Below, one piece after another: positions 8,936 to 16,225 of a stretch of 64,000 nucleotides of DNA. A program made the translations under genes and the position numbers. Every line of letters starts with the position of its first letter. The stretch's first letter is position 1. Where the stretch lies: contig NZ_FCOX02000036.1 in assembly GCF_900044055.2 (NCBI RefSeq), positions 1 to 64,000 on the forward strand, written 5' to 3'. Below the pieces are notes generated by a model that was not told the DNA's origin, ran no database searches, and worked only from the letters and a program-made list of their open reading frames with translations. Origin of the DNA: Caballeronia calidae (lineage in GTDB: Bacteria; Pseudomonadota; Gammaproteobacteria; Burkholderiales; Burkholderiaceae).

Positions 8936-8955
8936 GTTTCCGGAAATCCGGAAAC
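8936..8955. promoter_or_regulatory. Perfect palindrome, likely DctD upstream activating site
   Basis: GTTTCCGGA-AA-TCCGGAAAC is a perfect 9+9 inverted repeat 68 bases upstream of the -24 element. Its position and symmetry fit a binding site for a dimeric sigma-54 activator, and the GGAAATCC core resembles DctD sites described in rhizobia (from memory). DctD as the binder is inferred from genomic context. Confidence 0.7.
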
Positions 8956-8966
8956 CGGACGTCCGG
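8955..8966. promoter_or_regulatory. Second palindrome abutting the putative DctD site
   Basis: CCGGAC-GTCCGG is a perfect 12-base palindrome starting at the last base of the first one. Sigma-54 activators commonly use two adjacent sites for cooperative binding. It could instead be a chance GC-rich palindrome. Confidence 0.45.
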
Positions 8967-9018
8967 GGTTCTGGAAGACGTCGACGCCGTGACGCTTCCA
9001 ACCACTGGCGCACGCTCG

Positions 9019-9048
9019 AAAAAAAACCCACGGTCGCCCGTGGGTTTT
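9019..9048 (-). terminator. Rho-independent terminator of lipA
   Basis: The stem AAACCCACGG / CCGTGGGTTT with a 4-base loop is followed on the minus strand by eight T residues. It lies 28 bases after the lipA stop. Confidence 0.9.
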
Positions 9049-9075
9049 CTCATTCGCCGCGCAAGCCGCAGGCCC

Positions 9076-10077
9076 TCACACCACGCCCGCGCCGTGCGCC
9101 TGCACGTCCGCGTGATAGCTCGACCGCACCATCGCGCCGACGGCCGCATGCGTGAAGCCCATCTTGTACGCCTCTTCCTCGTACATCTTGAAGGTATCCG
9201 GATGCACGTAAGCCCGCACCGGCAGGTGATGCTCCGACGGCTGCAGATACTGACCGATCGTCAGCATGTCCACGTCGTGCGCGCGCAGATCGCGCATCAC
9301 CTGAAGAATTTCCTCTTCCGTCTCGCCGAGGCCGACCATCAGGCCCGACTTCGTCGCGACTTCCGGATGCAGCGCCTTGAAGTCCTTCAGCAGCTTCAGC
9401 GAATGGTGATAATCCGAACCCGGACGCGCTTCCTTGTAGAGGCGCGGCACCGTTTCGAGATTGTGGTTCATCACATCGGGCGGAGCGGCGGTCAGGATGT
9501 TGATCGCGCGATCCAGACGGCCGCGGAAGTCCGGCGTCAGAATTTCGATGCGCGTTTCCGGCGAATGCTCGCGCACCTGCCGGATGCACTCGACGAAGTG
9601 CGCCGCGCCGCCGTCGCGCAGATCGTCGCGATCCACGGAGGTGATCACCACGTACTTCAGCTTCAACGCGCCGATCGTGCGCGCGAGATTCAGCGGCTCG
9701 TCCTGATCGAGCGGATCGGGACGGCCGTGGCCGACGTCGCAGAACGGGCAGCGGCGCGTGCACTTGTCGCCCATGATCATGAAGGTCGCGGTGCCCTTGC
9801 CGAAGCATTCGCCTATGTTCGGGCAGCTCGCCTCCTCGCACACCGTATGCAGGCTGTGCTCGCGCAGAATCTTCTTGATCTCGTTGAAGCGCGAGTTGCC
9901 CGTTGCCGTACGCACGCGGATCCATTCCGGCTTCTTCAACTTTTCGATCGGGATGACCTTGATCGGAATGCGCGACGTCTTCGCTTGTGCCTTCTGCTTG
10001 GCAGTGGCGTCGTAAGCGGTGGGCGACGAAGCAGAAGCGGCGGTATCGCCAGCCAGGTTTGCGGTTGCGTCAGTCAT
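9076..10077 (-). CDS. lipA: Lipoyl synthase LipA
   Basis: A 333-residue radical-SAM enzyme that inserts two sulfurs into octanoyl groups on lipoyl domains. The auxiliary cluster motif is CEEASCPNIGEC (Cys80, 85, 91). The radical-SAM motif is CTRRCPFC (Cys106, 110, 113). The C-terminal RSSYHA supplies the conserved serine. The N-terminal 35 residues are a variable extension common in Burkholderiaceae. The ATG at 10077 overlaps the lipB stop as ATGA, so translation is coupled to lipB. A strong terminator follows. Confidence 0.97.
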   Translation of the reverse strand: MTDATANLAGDTAASASSPTAYDATAKQKAQAKTSRIPIKVIPIEKLKKPEWIRVRTATGNSRFNEIKKILREHSLHTVCEEASCPNIGECFGKGTATFMIMGDKCTRRCPFCDVGHGRPDPLDQDEPLNLARTIGALKLKYVVITSVDRDDLRDGGAAHFVECIRQVREHSPETRIEILTPDFRGRLDRAINILTAAPPDVMNHNLETVPRLYKEARPGSDYHHSLKLLKDFKALHPEVATKSGLMVGLGETEEEILQVMRDLRAHDVDMLTIGQYLQPSEHHLPVRAYVHPDTFKMYEEEAYKMGFTHAAVGAMVRSSYHADVQAHGAGVV

Positions 10078-10856
10078 TCGGTCGATCCGGTTGTTGCAGC
10101 GGCAATTGCGGGGTGGCCGCCGATTTGATGTGCCAGCCGTTCGGCGAGCACGAAGGCTACGTCGCGCCAGCCGGCAGCGACGCCGAGCGTCGCCATGTCG
10201 ACTGTTTCGAGCCCCGCGTAGCCGCACGGGTTGATGGCGAGGAACGGCTGCAAGTCCATCTGCACATTCAGGCTCACGCCGTGATAGCTGCAGCCGTTGC
10301 GAATCTTGAGTCCGAGCGCGGCGATCTTCGCGCCCTGATGCAGTTGATGCAAACGAACGTTCGCGCCTCGATCCGCTTGCACCGCGGAAGGCGCTGCGAC
10401 ATAAATGCCCGGCGCGCCGGCCTTGCGATCGGTGGCGAGATTATACGTCGCGAGGGTTTCGATCACGGCCTCTTCGATGCGTCGCACCAGTTCGCGCACC
10501 ATCAGCTTGCGGCGGCGCAGATCGATCAGCAGATAAGCGACGATCTGGCCCGGCCCGTGATACGTGATCTGTCCGCCGCGATCCACCTTGACGAGCGGAA
10601 TGCCGCTTTCGGCGAGGAGAAGATGCGCCGGATCGCCCGCGAGGCCGAGCGTGAAGACCGGCGGATGCTCGACGAGCCAGATTTCGTCCTGGGTGTCGGG
10701 CGTGCGGGCGTCGGTGAACGAGCGCATCGCGTCGAAGCTTTGCTGGTAAGGCTCGACACCACGCCAGCGCAACGCGGCCGAATACTCACCGGAACTGAGC
10801 ACGGTGTCGGACGCGTCGGTAAATTCTTGTGAAAGTGCAAGCGGTGTGGCGGACAT
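10074..10856 (-). CDS. lipB: Octanoyl-ACP:protein octanoyltransferase LipB
   Basis: A 260-residue transferase that moves octanoate from ACP to lipoyl domains, the step before LipA. Family motifs visible are DRGGQITYHGPGQIVAYLL at about 92-110, the catalytic lysine in GLKIRNGCSYHG (Lys184), and the catalytic cysteine in NPCGY (Cys211). Compared with E. coli LipB there appear to be about 20 extra residues (roughly 156-176) before the catalytic-lysine strand; the motifs are intact. It is translationally coupled to lipA. The usual upstream neighbour, the ybeD-like gene, is separated from it here by a DUF2917/LysR pair. Confidence 0.96.
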   Translation of the reverse strand: MSATPLALSQEFTDASDTVLSSGEYSAALRWRGVEPYQQSFDAMRSFTDARTPDTQDEIWLVEHPPVFTLGLAGDPAHLLLAESGIPLVKVDRGGQITYHGPGQIVAYLLIDLRRRKLMVRELVRRIEEAVIETLATYNLATDRKAGAPGIYVAAPSAVQADRGANVRLHQLHQGAKIAALGLKIRNGCSYHGVSLNVQMDLQPFLAINPCGYAGLETVDMATLGVAAGWRDVAFVLAERLAHQIGGHPAIAAATTGSTE

Positions 10857-10939
10857 GGTGCCGGTAGTTTACCGAAATCGTCCCATGCCCGCCGATGGTG
10901 AATTCGCATGCCTTCGATGGCAATTTTGAATAGTTGATG

Positions 10940-11266
10940 TCAGACAGTGCGCCAGCCCGAACGGAACCGTTGCGCAAGACGCTCGATGCTGGTCGAGAGC
11001 CAGTGCATCGCGCGTTCGTCGCAGCGCGGCAGGATCGTGAAGACGACATGCGCCGGACGGTCGCCTTCGACCGACAGCCACAATCGCTCGCGTTCGCGCA
11101 GCTTGAGGTTGTCGCCGGGCGCGAGCCAGTAGTCCTCGATGTCGTTGCTGCGCGTCGCCCAGACGGGCTTGCCGTGCACCGTGAGGCGCGTGCCGCGCGC
11201 GATGCGCATCGGCACGGTTTCGCCGGGCTTGATTTCGAAGGTGACGCTTGTTGATATTTCTCGCAT
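10940..11266 (-). CDS. DUF2917 family protein
   Basis: A 108-residue protein beginning MREISTSVTFEIKPGETVPMR. It contains a short beta-rich cupin-like core (GTRLTVHGKPVWATRSNDIEDYWLAPGD) typical of DUF2917. Function is unknown. The ATG at 11266 is preceded by a GGAG at good distance; an upstream GTG at 11278 is less likely. It is divergent from the LysR regulator, with 123 bases between the start codons, which suggests the LysR protein controls it. A candidate operator lies between them. Confidence 0.75.
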   Translation of the reverse strand: MREISTSVTFEIKPGETVPMRIARGTRLTVHGKPVWATRSNDIEDYWLAPGDNLKLRERERLWLSVEGDRPAHVVFTILPRCDERAMHWLSTSIERLAQRFRSGWRTV

Positions 11267-11342
11267 GATCCACTCCACCAGAGGAACGTTTCGATGACTA
11301 CAATCCTAGGCGTGGCAAGGCTTCAGACAAAACGATCAATTT

Positions 11343-11356
11343 TCACCGCTATGTGA
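11343..11356. promoter_or_regulatory. Short inverted repeat between DUF2917 and lysR
   Basis: TCAC-N6-GTGA lies in the divergent spacer about 35 bases upstream of the lysR ATG. LysR-type regulators bind short dyads with T-N11-A geometry. This is suggestive only. Confidence 0.35.
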
Positions 11357-11389
11357 GCCGTATTGACAACGACAACGCCGACCATCCAC

Positions 11390-12343
11390 ATGGACCTCCG
11401 CCAGCTTCCCGCCCTGAACGCGCTGCGCGCCTTCGAAGCCGCCGCCCGTCACGAGAGCTTTTCCCGCGCCGCCGACGAACTTTTCGTCACGCACGGCGCG
11501 GTCAGTCATCAGATTCGCGCGCTGGAAGCGGAGTTGGGCGTGTCGCTGTTCGCGCGCGACGGCAAGCGCGTGCGCCTGACCGATCGCGGCCGCCAGTACG
11601 CCGCCGAGGTGCGCGCGGCGCTCGTCTCGCTGGCCGAATCGACGCGCCGCATCCGTTCGGGCGATCGGGACCGTCGGCTGATCGTGTCGATGCTGTCGTC
11701 GTTCTCGGCGCGGTGGCTGACGCCGCGCGTCGGGCGCTTCATCGAAAAGCATCCGGAAGTCGACCTCGAACTGCTGTCGACGAACGCGCTCACCGACTTC
11801 AATCGCGACGATGTGGACGTCGCGATCCGCTTCGGTTACGGCAAGTACGCGGGGCTGCACGCGGAAGAGTTGCTCGACGAAGTGTTCTTTCCGGCGTGCT
11901 CGCCGAATTTTCGGGGCGGCGAGTTGCCGCGCGTGCCGCGCGATCTGGCGAACACGACGCTCCTGCGCTCGGACGAGGAACTGTGGCGGCCATGGTTCGA
12001 CGCCGCCGGACTCGCCGACCTGCCGGAGCCGAAACGCGGTGTTTTGTATGAGGATTCGTCGAATCTGCTGCAGGCGGCCATCGACGGGCAGGGCATCGCG
12101 CTCGTGCGCCGCTCGCTCGCGATGCAGGAGATCATCGCGGGAAGGCTCGTCCGGCTTTTCAACGTCGACGGCCCGAGCCCGTGGAAGTACTACTTCGTGT
12201 GCCCGACCGCGCTCCTTCAGACGAAGCGCGTGCAGGCATTCAGAGAATGGATTTTCGATGAAGCCGAGCAGTTCAGGCTGCTCTACGAGCGCACGCCGGC
12301 GGTGTGCGATGCGCCCGCGGGCAAGATCAGAGCACTACCTTGA
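11390..12343 (+). CDS. LysR-family transcriptional regulator, GcvA-like
   Basis: A 317-residue regulator. The N-terminal winged helix-turn-helix (LNALRAFEAAARHESFSRAA...THGAVSHQIRALE) covers about 5-65, followed by a substrate-binding effector domain to about 300. The N-terminus strongly resembles the GcvA subgroup. I use the ATG at 11390, which starts at the family position; a TTG at 11363 is possible. The 3' end overlaps the convergent DUF493 gene by 17 bases. It probably regulates itself and the divergent DUF2917 gene. The ligand is not predictable; GcvA itself responds to glycine, but this subgroup is broad and no gcv genes are nearby. Confidence 0.88.
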   Translation: MDLRQLPALNALRAFEAAARHESFSRAADELFVTHGAVSHQIRALEAELGVSLFARDGKRVRLTDRGRQYAAEVRAALVSLAESTRRIRSGDRDRRLIVSMLSSFSARWLTPRVGRFIEKHPEVDLELLSTNALTDFNRDDVDVAIRFGYGKYAGLHAEELLDEVFFPACSPNFRGGELPRVPRDLANTTLLRSDEELWRPWFDAAGLADLPEPKRGVLYEDSSNLLQAAIDGQGIALVRRSLAMQEIIAGRLVRLFNVDGPSPWKYYFVCPTALLQTKRVQAFREWIFDEAEQFRLLYERTPAVCDAPAGKIRALP

Positions 12344-12635
12344 CCATCGGATGGCCGGTGAGCGCGCGATAGATATCGTCGAGATGGGCGCGATTCTGCG
12401 CGCGCACGGTGCAGGTGAGGCCCGTGTAATTGCCGCCGGAAGACGGCCGCGCCTCGACCCGCGACGCGTCGAACTCGCTGTCGAACGCCTTGAGCACATC
12501 GACGATCGTGTCGTGGAATTCCGGATGCGTCTTGCCCATCACCTTGATCGGGAAATCGCAGGGGAAGTCGAACAGTTCGTCGGCGCTGTGTTTCGCGCTG
12601 TCGGTGGGGTCGATGGATTGTGGCTTGTCAGTCAT
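12327..12635 (-). CDS. YbeD-like DUF493 family protein
   Basis: A 102-residue DUF493 protein with FPIKVMGKTHPEF and YTGLTCTVRAQNRAHLDDIYRALTGHPMVKVVL, the ferredoxin-like ACT-type fold of the YbeD family. In E. coli ybeD sits next to lipB; here it follows the transaminase gene and is cut off from lipB by two genes. The ATG at 12635 has GAAGGAG eight bases upstream. Its stop lies inside the 3' end of the convergent lysR. The function of the family is unproven. Confidence 0.88.
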   Translation of the reverse strand: MTDKPQSIDPTDSAKHSADELFDFPCDFPIKVMGKTHPEFHDTIVDVLKAFDSEFDASRVEARPSSGGNYTGLTCTVRAQNRAHLDDIYRALTGHPMVKVVL

Positions 12636-12646
12636 GGCTTTCTCCT

Positions 12647-13558
12647 TCACTTCGCGCGTTTCACCTCTTCCGCGAATTCGCGCGCTTTGGCCCGCTGGTA
12701 GGCGTCGTAGAGTGCAGCATAGATCGGACCGGGGCGGCCGTCGCCGACGCTCGTTCCGTCGAGCGTGGTGATCGGCATGACTTCCTTGGTCGCGGAGCTG
12801 ATCATGACTTCATCGGCCGAGCGCAATTCCGCTTCGGTGATGTCGCGCTCCTCGAAAGGGATGCCCGCCTCGCGCGCCAGTTCCTCGATGAGCCCGTAAC
12901 GGATGCCTTCGAGAATGCGCGGTCCGCGCGGCGCGCCCAGCAGCGTGCCGCCCTTCACGATCCATACATTTGAGGACGAACCTTCGGTAAGCAAGCCGTC
13001 GCGCAACTGGATGGTTTCGAGCGCACCGTTTTCCGCGGCGTGTTGCGCCATCAGCACATTGCCGAGCAGCGAGATCGACTTGATGTCGCAATGCAGCCAG
13101 CGCTTGTCTTCGGCGGTCACGGCCACGGCGCCGCGCGCGCGATCCGCCATGCTCGGGAACACGAGCTGGCCGAGCATGATGAACACCGTGGGCGTGATGC
13201 CCGCCGGGAACGCATGCCCGCGACGCTTCGCGACGCCGCGCGTCACCTGAATATAGACGAGCGCATCGCCGTTGCCGGCGTTCTCCCGGATCACGCGGTC
13301 GATGAGCGCGCGCCAGCCGGCGTCATCGAACGGATTGTCGATTCGGATCTTGCCGAGACTGCGATTCAGCCGCGCGAGATGCTGCTTCAGCCGGAACGGC
13401 AGACGCGCGCCATCGGCTTGCGCGTAGAGTGGCACGACTTCATACACGCCGTCGCCGAAGATGAACCCGCGGTCGAGCACGGGAATGCGCGCTTCGGAAA
13501 GCGGCCCCCACTCGCCGTTCAGATACACCGTCGGATCGAACACTTCAGGCTGGCTCAT
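12647..13558 (-). CDS. dat: D-amino-acid transaminase (class IV PLP enzyme)
   Basis: A 303-residue fold-type IV aminotransferase. It has the N-terminal YLNGEWGPLSEARIPVLDRGFIFGDGVYE, the PLP lysine in CDIKSISLLGNVLMAQ (Lys160) and the cofactor-binding LTEGSSSNVW with Glu192. These enzymes interconvert D-Ala or D-Glu with their keto acids, supplying D-amino acids for the wall, or act on branched-chain substrates. The D-amino-acid reading is favoured by CDIKSISLL and by the adjacent dacC. The DUF493 gene starts 11 bases after the stop, so the two are probably co-transcribed. Confidence 0.88.
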   Translation of the reverse strand: MSQPEVFDPTVYLNGEWGPLSEARIPVLDRGFIFGDGVYEVVPLYAQADGARLPFRLKQHLARLNRSLGKIRIDNPFDDAGWRALIDRVIRENAGNGDALVYIQVTRGVAKRRGHAFPAGITPTVFIMLGQLVFPSMADRARGAVAVTAEDKRWLHCDIKSISLLGNVLMAQHAAENGALETIQLRDGLLTEGSSSNVWIVKGGTLLGAPRGPRILEGIRYGLIEELAREAGIPFEERDITEAELRSADEVMISSATKEVMPITTLDGTSVGDGRPGPIYAALYDAYQRAKAREFAEEVKRAK

Positions 13559-13585
13559 CGGGACCGCTCCTCTTTCGACTATCGA

Positions 13586-14788
13586 TTACTTACGTTTTTG
13601 CCACCACAGCAGCGCCGAATCCCACAGGCGGCCGAAGATGCCCGCCTCCGGCACGTCCTGGAGCGCGACGAGCGGGAACTGCGCGACTTCCTTGCCGTCC
13701 GCCATCATCTTGACGGTGCCGATCTGCTGGCCCTTCTTGATCGGCGCGACGATGAGATCGTTGCGCGAGATGGCCGGCTTGACCTTGTCGCCCAGACCCT
13801 TCGGCACGGTGATGTACTGGTCCGTCGTGACGCCGGCCTGCACGTTGTCGGCCGCGCCCTTGTACACGCGCGGCGATTCGATCACCTGATTCGCCTTGTA
13901 GAGACGCAGCGCGTCGTACGCGGTGTAGCCGTAGTTCAGCATCTTCAGGCTGTCCTGCACGCGGTTGTGCTCTTTCGGCTCGCCCATCATCACGGCGACG
14001 AGACGGCGGCTCGCGTCGGGCACACCCACGAGCGAGCGCTTCGCGGTCGCGATCAGGCAATAGCCCGCGGCCTTGGTGTGGCCGGTCTTGAGGCCATCGA
14101 CGGTCGGATCGAGCCACAGCAGGCGGTTGCGGTTCGGCTGCTTGATCTTGTTGTACGTGAAGTCCCGCACCGAGAAGATGCTGTAGTACTCGGGGAAGTC
14201 GCGGATCAGGCGCGTCGACAGCACGGCGAGGTCGCCCGCGGTCGTGTAGTGCTGCGGATCGGGCATGCCGTTCACATCGGCGAAATTCGTGTGCGTCATG
14301 CCGATGCGCTTCGCCGCCGCGTTCATCAACGTGACGAAGTTGCCTTCGCTGCCGCCGACGAGTTCCGCGAGCGCGATGGCCGCGTCGTTGCCCGACTGGA
14401 CGATCATGCCGTACACGAGATCGTGCACGGTGACCGGCTTGTTCGCCTCGATGAACATGCGCGATTCGTCGGTCCGCACGCGGCGCACGGCCTCGCTCGG
14501 CATGACGGTCTGATCCATGTTGATCTTCTTCGCCTTCAGCGCGTCGAAGACGAGATACGCGGTCATCAGCTTCGTGAGCGATGCCGGCTCAACGCGTTCA
14601 TCCGGATTGCCCGATGCGAGCACCTGATTGCTGGTTGCATCGACGAGCACCCACGAGCGCGCGGTCACGTCGGGCGGCGGAACTTGAGCGAAAGCGCTTG
14701 CTGCCGCCAGCAGGGCGGGCAGAACGAAAGCGGTTTTGACGGAAACGGAAACAGAAGAAACGGACAGGCCGGAAGGGACAAAGCGCAT
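13586..14788 (-). CDS. dacC: D-alanyl-D-alanine carboxypeptidase (PBP5/6 type)
   Basis: A 400-residue periplasmic penicillin-binding protein with a signal peptide (hydrophobic 18-34, ending ASAFAQ). Active-site motifs are SLTK (Ser70-Lys73), SGN (133-135) and KTG (235-237). The beta-sandwich C-terminal domain is followed by a short amphipathic tail ending LLWWQKRK that should tether it to the inner membrane. It trims the terminal D-Ala from peptidoglycan pentapeptides. The start at 14788 gives a proper signal peptide; an in-frame ATG at 15022 would add a non-secretory 78-residue leader overlapping the promoter. The transaminase starts 27 bases downstream. Confidence 0.95.
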   Translation of the reverse strand: MRFVPSGLSVSSVSVSVKTAFVLPALLAAASAFAQVPPPDVTARSWVLVDATSNQVLASGNPDERVEPASLTKLMTAYLVFDALKAKKINMDQTVMPSEAVRRVRTDESRMFIEANKPVTVHDLVYGMIVQSGNDAAIALAELVGGSEGNFVTLMNAAAKRIGMTHTNFADVNGMPDPQHYTTAGDLAVLSTRLIRDFPEYYSIFSVRDFTYNKIKQPNRNRLLWLDPTVDGLKTGHTKAAGYCLIATAKRSLVGVPDASRRLVAVMMGEPKEHNRVQDSLKMLNYGYTAYDALRLYKANQVIESPRVYKGAADNVQAGVTTDQYITVPKGLGDKVKPAISRNDLIVAPIKKGQQIGTVKMMADGKEVAQFPLVALQDVPEAGIFGRLWDSALLWWQKRK

Positions 14789-15179
14789 AGGATCGATCGG
14801 CGGAAAAAACACGCTACGACGATGGCGATCGGGGATCGGAGGATCGGCGAAGCACGGGTTGAACAGGCAGACCGTCGCTGCCGTCGGGCTTCTCGCCATG
14901 ACAGCGGCGCGCGCGGCGCCGCGGCGAAGAAGCGCTCGTTCGACAGACGGACGCGAAAACGGTTCTCGGAAGCCGGGGTTTCGAAAGAAGCGGCCGGAAA
15001 CAGCGAAAAAATTCTGCGCCATTATACGCGCGGCACGCTGTCGATTTCCTTCGAATCTATGCGGTTACCGCTCGTTTTAACGTTTTTCGGGCTGCGCTTA
15101 GCCGCTTTTACCGATCACGAAACAATGCGCGCGCGAAGCCCTTCAAAGCGCTTGCGCGGCTCGCCTGATGCGGGACCGC
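14789..15179. other. dacC leader and promoter region, no gene seen
   Basis: The 391 bases between the hydrolase stop and the dacC start carry no convincing gene. They include a perfect TATAAT reading toward dacC about 230 bases upstream of it, implying a long 5' leader. Open frames here are GC-driven. Confidence 0.6.
15021..15026 (-). promoter_or_regulatory. Candidate -10 (TATAAT) for dacC
   Basis: A perfect TATAAT on the minus strand. No matching -35 hexamer is evident at 16-18 bases. Confidence 0.45.
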
Positions 15180-15806
15180 TCAACGCCATGCGTCGACGAT
15201 CACGCGCTTGAGAATGTGCAGCTTGCGGTGAAAGAAGTGCTCGCCGCCGGGAATCACGACGACCGGCAACTCCTGCGGCCGCGCCCAGTCGTAGACGGAT
15301 TGAATGGGCACGGTGTCGTCGACTTCGCCGTGAATCACGAGCGTCGTATCGGGCACGGGCGCGACCTCCCAGCGGCTCGCCGCCGTGCCGACGAACACCA
15401 TGCGCTCGATGTCCTTGCCCGCTTCCAGCATGCGCTTCGCGACATGCGACAGCACGAAGGTGCCGAACGAAAAGCCCGCGAGCACGATCGGCACGTCGGC
15501 CTGGCCGGGTTGCGCGCGCATGTGGTCGATCACCGCGAGCAAGTCGTCCTGTTCACCGATGCCGTTGTCGTGCTCGCCGCCCGTCTGCCCGACGCCGCGG
15601 AAGTTCGAGCGGTACGTCACGTAACCGAGCTGGACCATGGTGCGCGCGAGCGTCTGCGCGACCTTGTTGTCCATCGTGCCGCCGAAGAGCGGATGCGGAT
15701 GCGCGACGAGCGCGATGCCGCGCGGCGCGGCATCGGTTTTATCGAGCGCGCATTCGATCTTGCCGACGGGCCCGTCGATGAGGAATTTTTCGGTTTGCGC
15801 GTTCAT
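15180..15806 (-). CDS. Alpha/beta hydrolase
   Basis: A 208-residue alpha/beta hydrolase of the short, lid-less type (COG2945-like). It has the oxyanion-side HPHPLFGGTMDN, the nucleophile elbow GFSFG with Ser113, the acid in HGEVDDTVP and the catalytic His in GGEHFFHRKL. The substrate is unknown. Its ATG overlaps the stop of the [2Fe-2S] protein gene as ATGA, so the two are translationally coupled. Confidence 0.87.
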   Translation of the reverse strand: MNAQTEKFLIDGPVGKIECALDKTDAAPRGIALVAHPHPLFGGTMDNKVAQTLARTMVQLGYVTYRSNFRGVGQTGGEHDNGIGEQDDLLAVIDHMRAQPGQADVPIVLAGFSFGTFVLSHVAKRMLEAGKDIERMVFVGTAASRWEVAPVPDTTLVIHGEVDDTVPIQSVYDWARPQELPVVVIPGGEHFFHRKLHILKRVIVDAWR

Positions 15807-16132
15807 GCCGGTTGATCGATGAGAAGACGTTCGACGACTTTGCCGTTGACCAGATGCGAATCCACGATTTCGTCGATATCAGTTTCATCGACATACGTGT
15901 ACCACGTGCCTTCCGGATACACGACGACGACCGGCCCGAGCTCGCAGCGATCCAGACAGCCGGCCTTGTTGATGCGCACTTTGCCTTCGCCCGCGAGGCC
16001 CAGTTGCTTCACGCGTTTTTTCGCGTGCTCCTGCATGGCCTGCGCGTTGCAGTTCGCGCAGCTCGGACGCGGGGCGTCGGCATCGCGCTGATTCAGGCAG
16101 AAGAACACGTGGTACTTGTAGAAGGAATCCAT
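15803..16132 (-). CDS. [2Fe-2S] thioredoxin-like ferredoxin
   Basis: A 109-residue soluble protein with cysteines at 12 and 25 (plus 28), and 59 and 63 in KAGCLDRCELGP. This C-x12-C ... C-x3-C spacing is that of thioredoxin-like [2Fe-2S] ferredoxins related to the NuoE fold. It probably carries electrons; the partner is unknown. The start at 16132 follows a good -10 element by about 30 bases and gives the family N-terminus MDSFYKYHVFFC. Its stop overlaps the start of the hydrolase. Confidence 0.88.
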   Translation of the reverse strand: MDSFYKYHVFFCLNQRDADAPRPSCANCNAQAMQEHAKKRVKQLGLAGEGKVRINKAGCLDRCELGPVVVVYPEGTWYTYVDETDIDEIVDSHLVNGKVVERLLIDQPA

Positions 16133-16160
16133 GAGCGTGGTGCGGTGAGAGTGTCGGTCG

Positions 16161-16166
16161 ATTATA
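16161..16166 (-). promoter_or_regulatory. Candidate -10 (GCTATAAT) for the [2Fe-2S] protein / hydrolase operon
   Basis: TATAAT preceded by GC on the minus strand, 28 bases before the start codon. The -35 is weak. Confidence 0.5.
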
Positions 16167-16225
16167 GCGAGCGACGTTCGTGCCCGCCCTGCCCGCCGGA
16201 GCCGCACGCGAGCGCTTGCGTCTTC

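Larger units (their letters stand above)
8626..9018. other. dctA upstream regulatory region
   Basis: Between the dctA start and the lipA terminator there is no supported gene. The stretch contains the sigma-54 promoter and two palindromes described separately. The AT-rich part, about 8880-8925, lies between the promoter and the palindromes, as expected for a region that loops during activation. Confidence 0.7.

Noticed and set aside
14789..15022. 78-residue N-terminal extension of dacC
   Set aside because: It would mask the signal peptide and overlaps the TATAAT promoter element.
13040..15211. Plus-strand open frame of 723 codons opposite dat and dacC
   Set aside because: Antisense shadow of two recognisable genes with intact active-site motifs.
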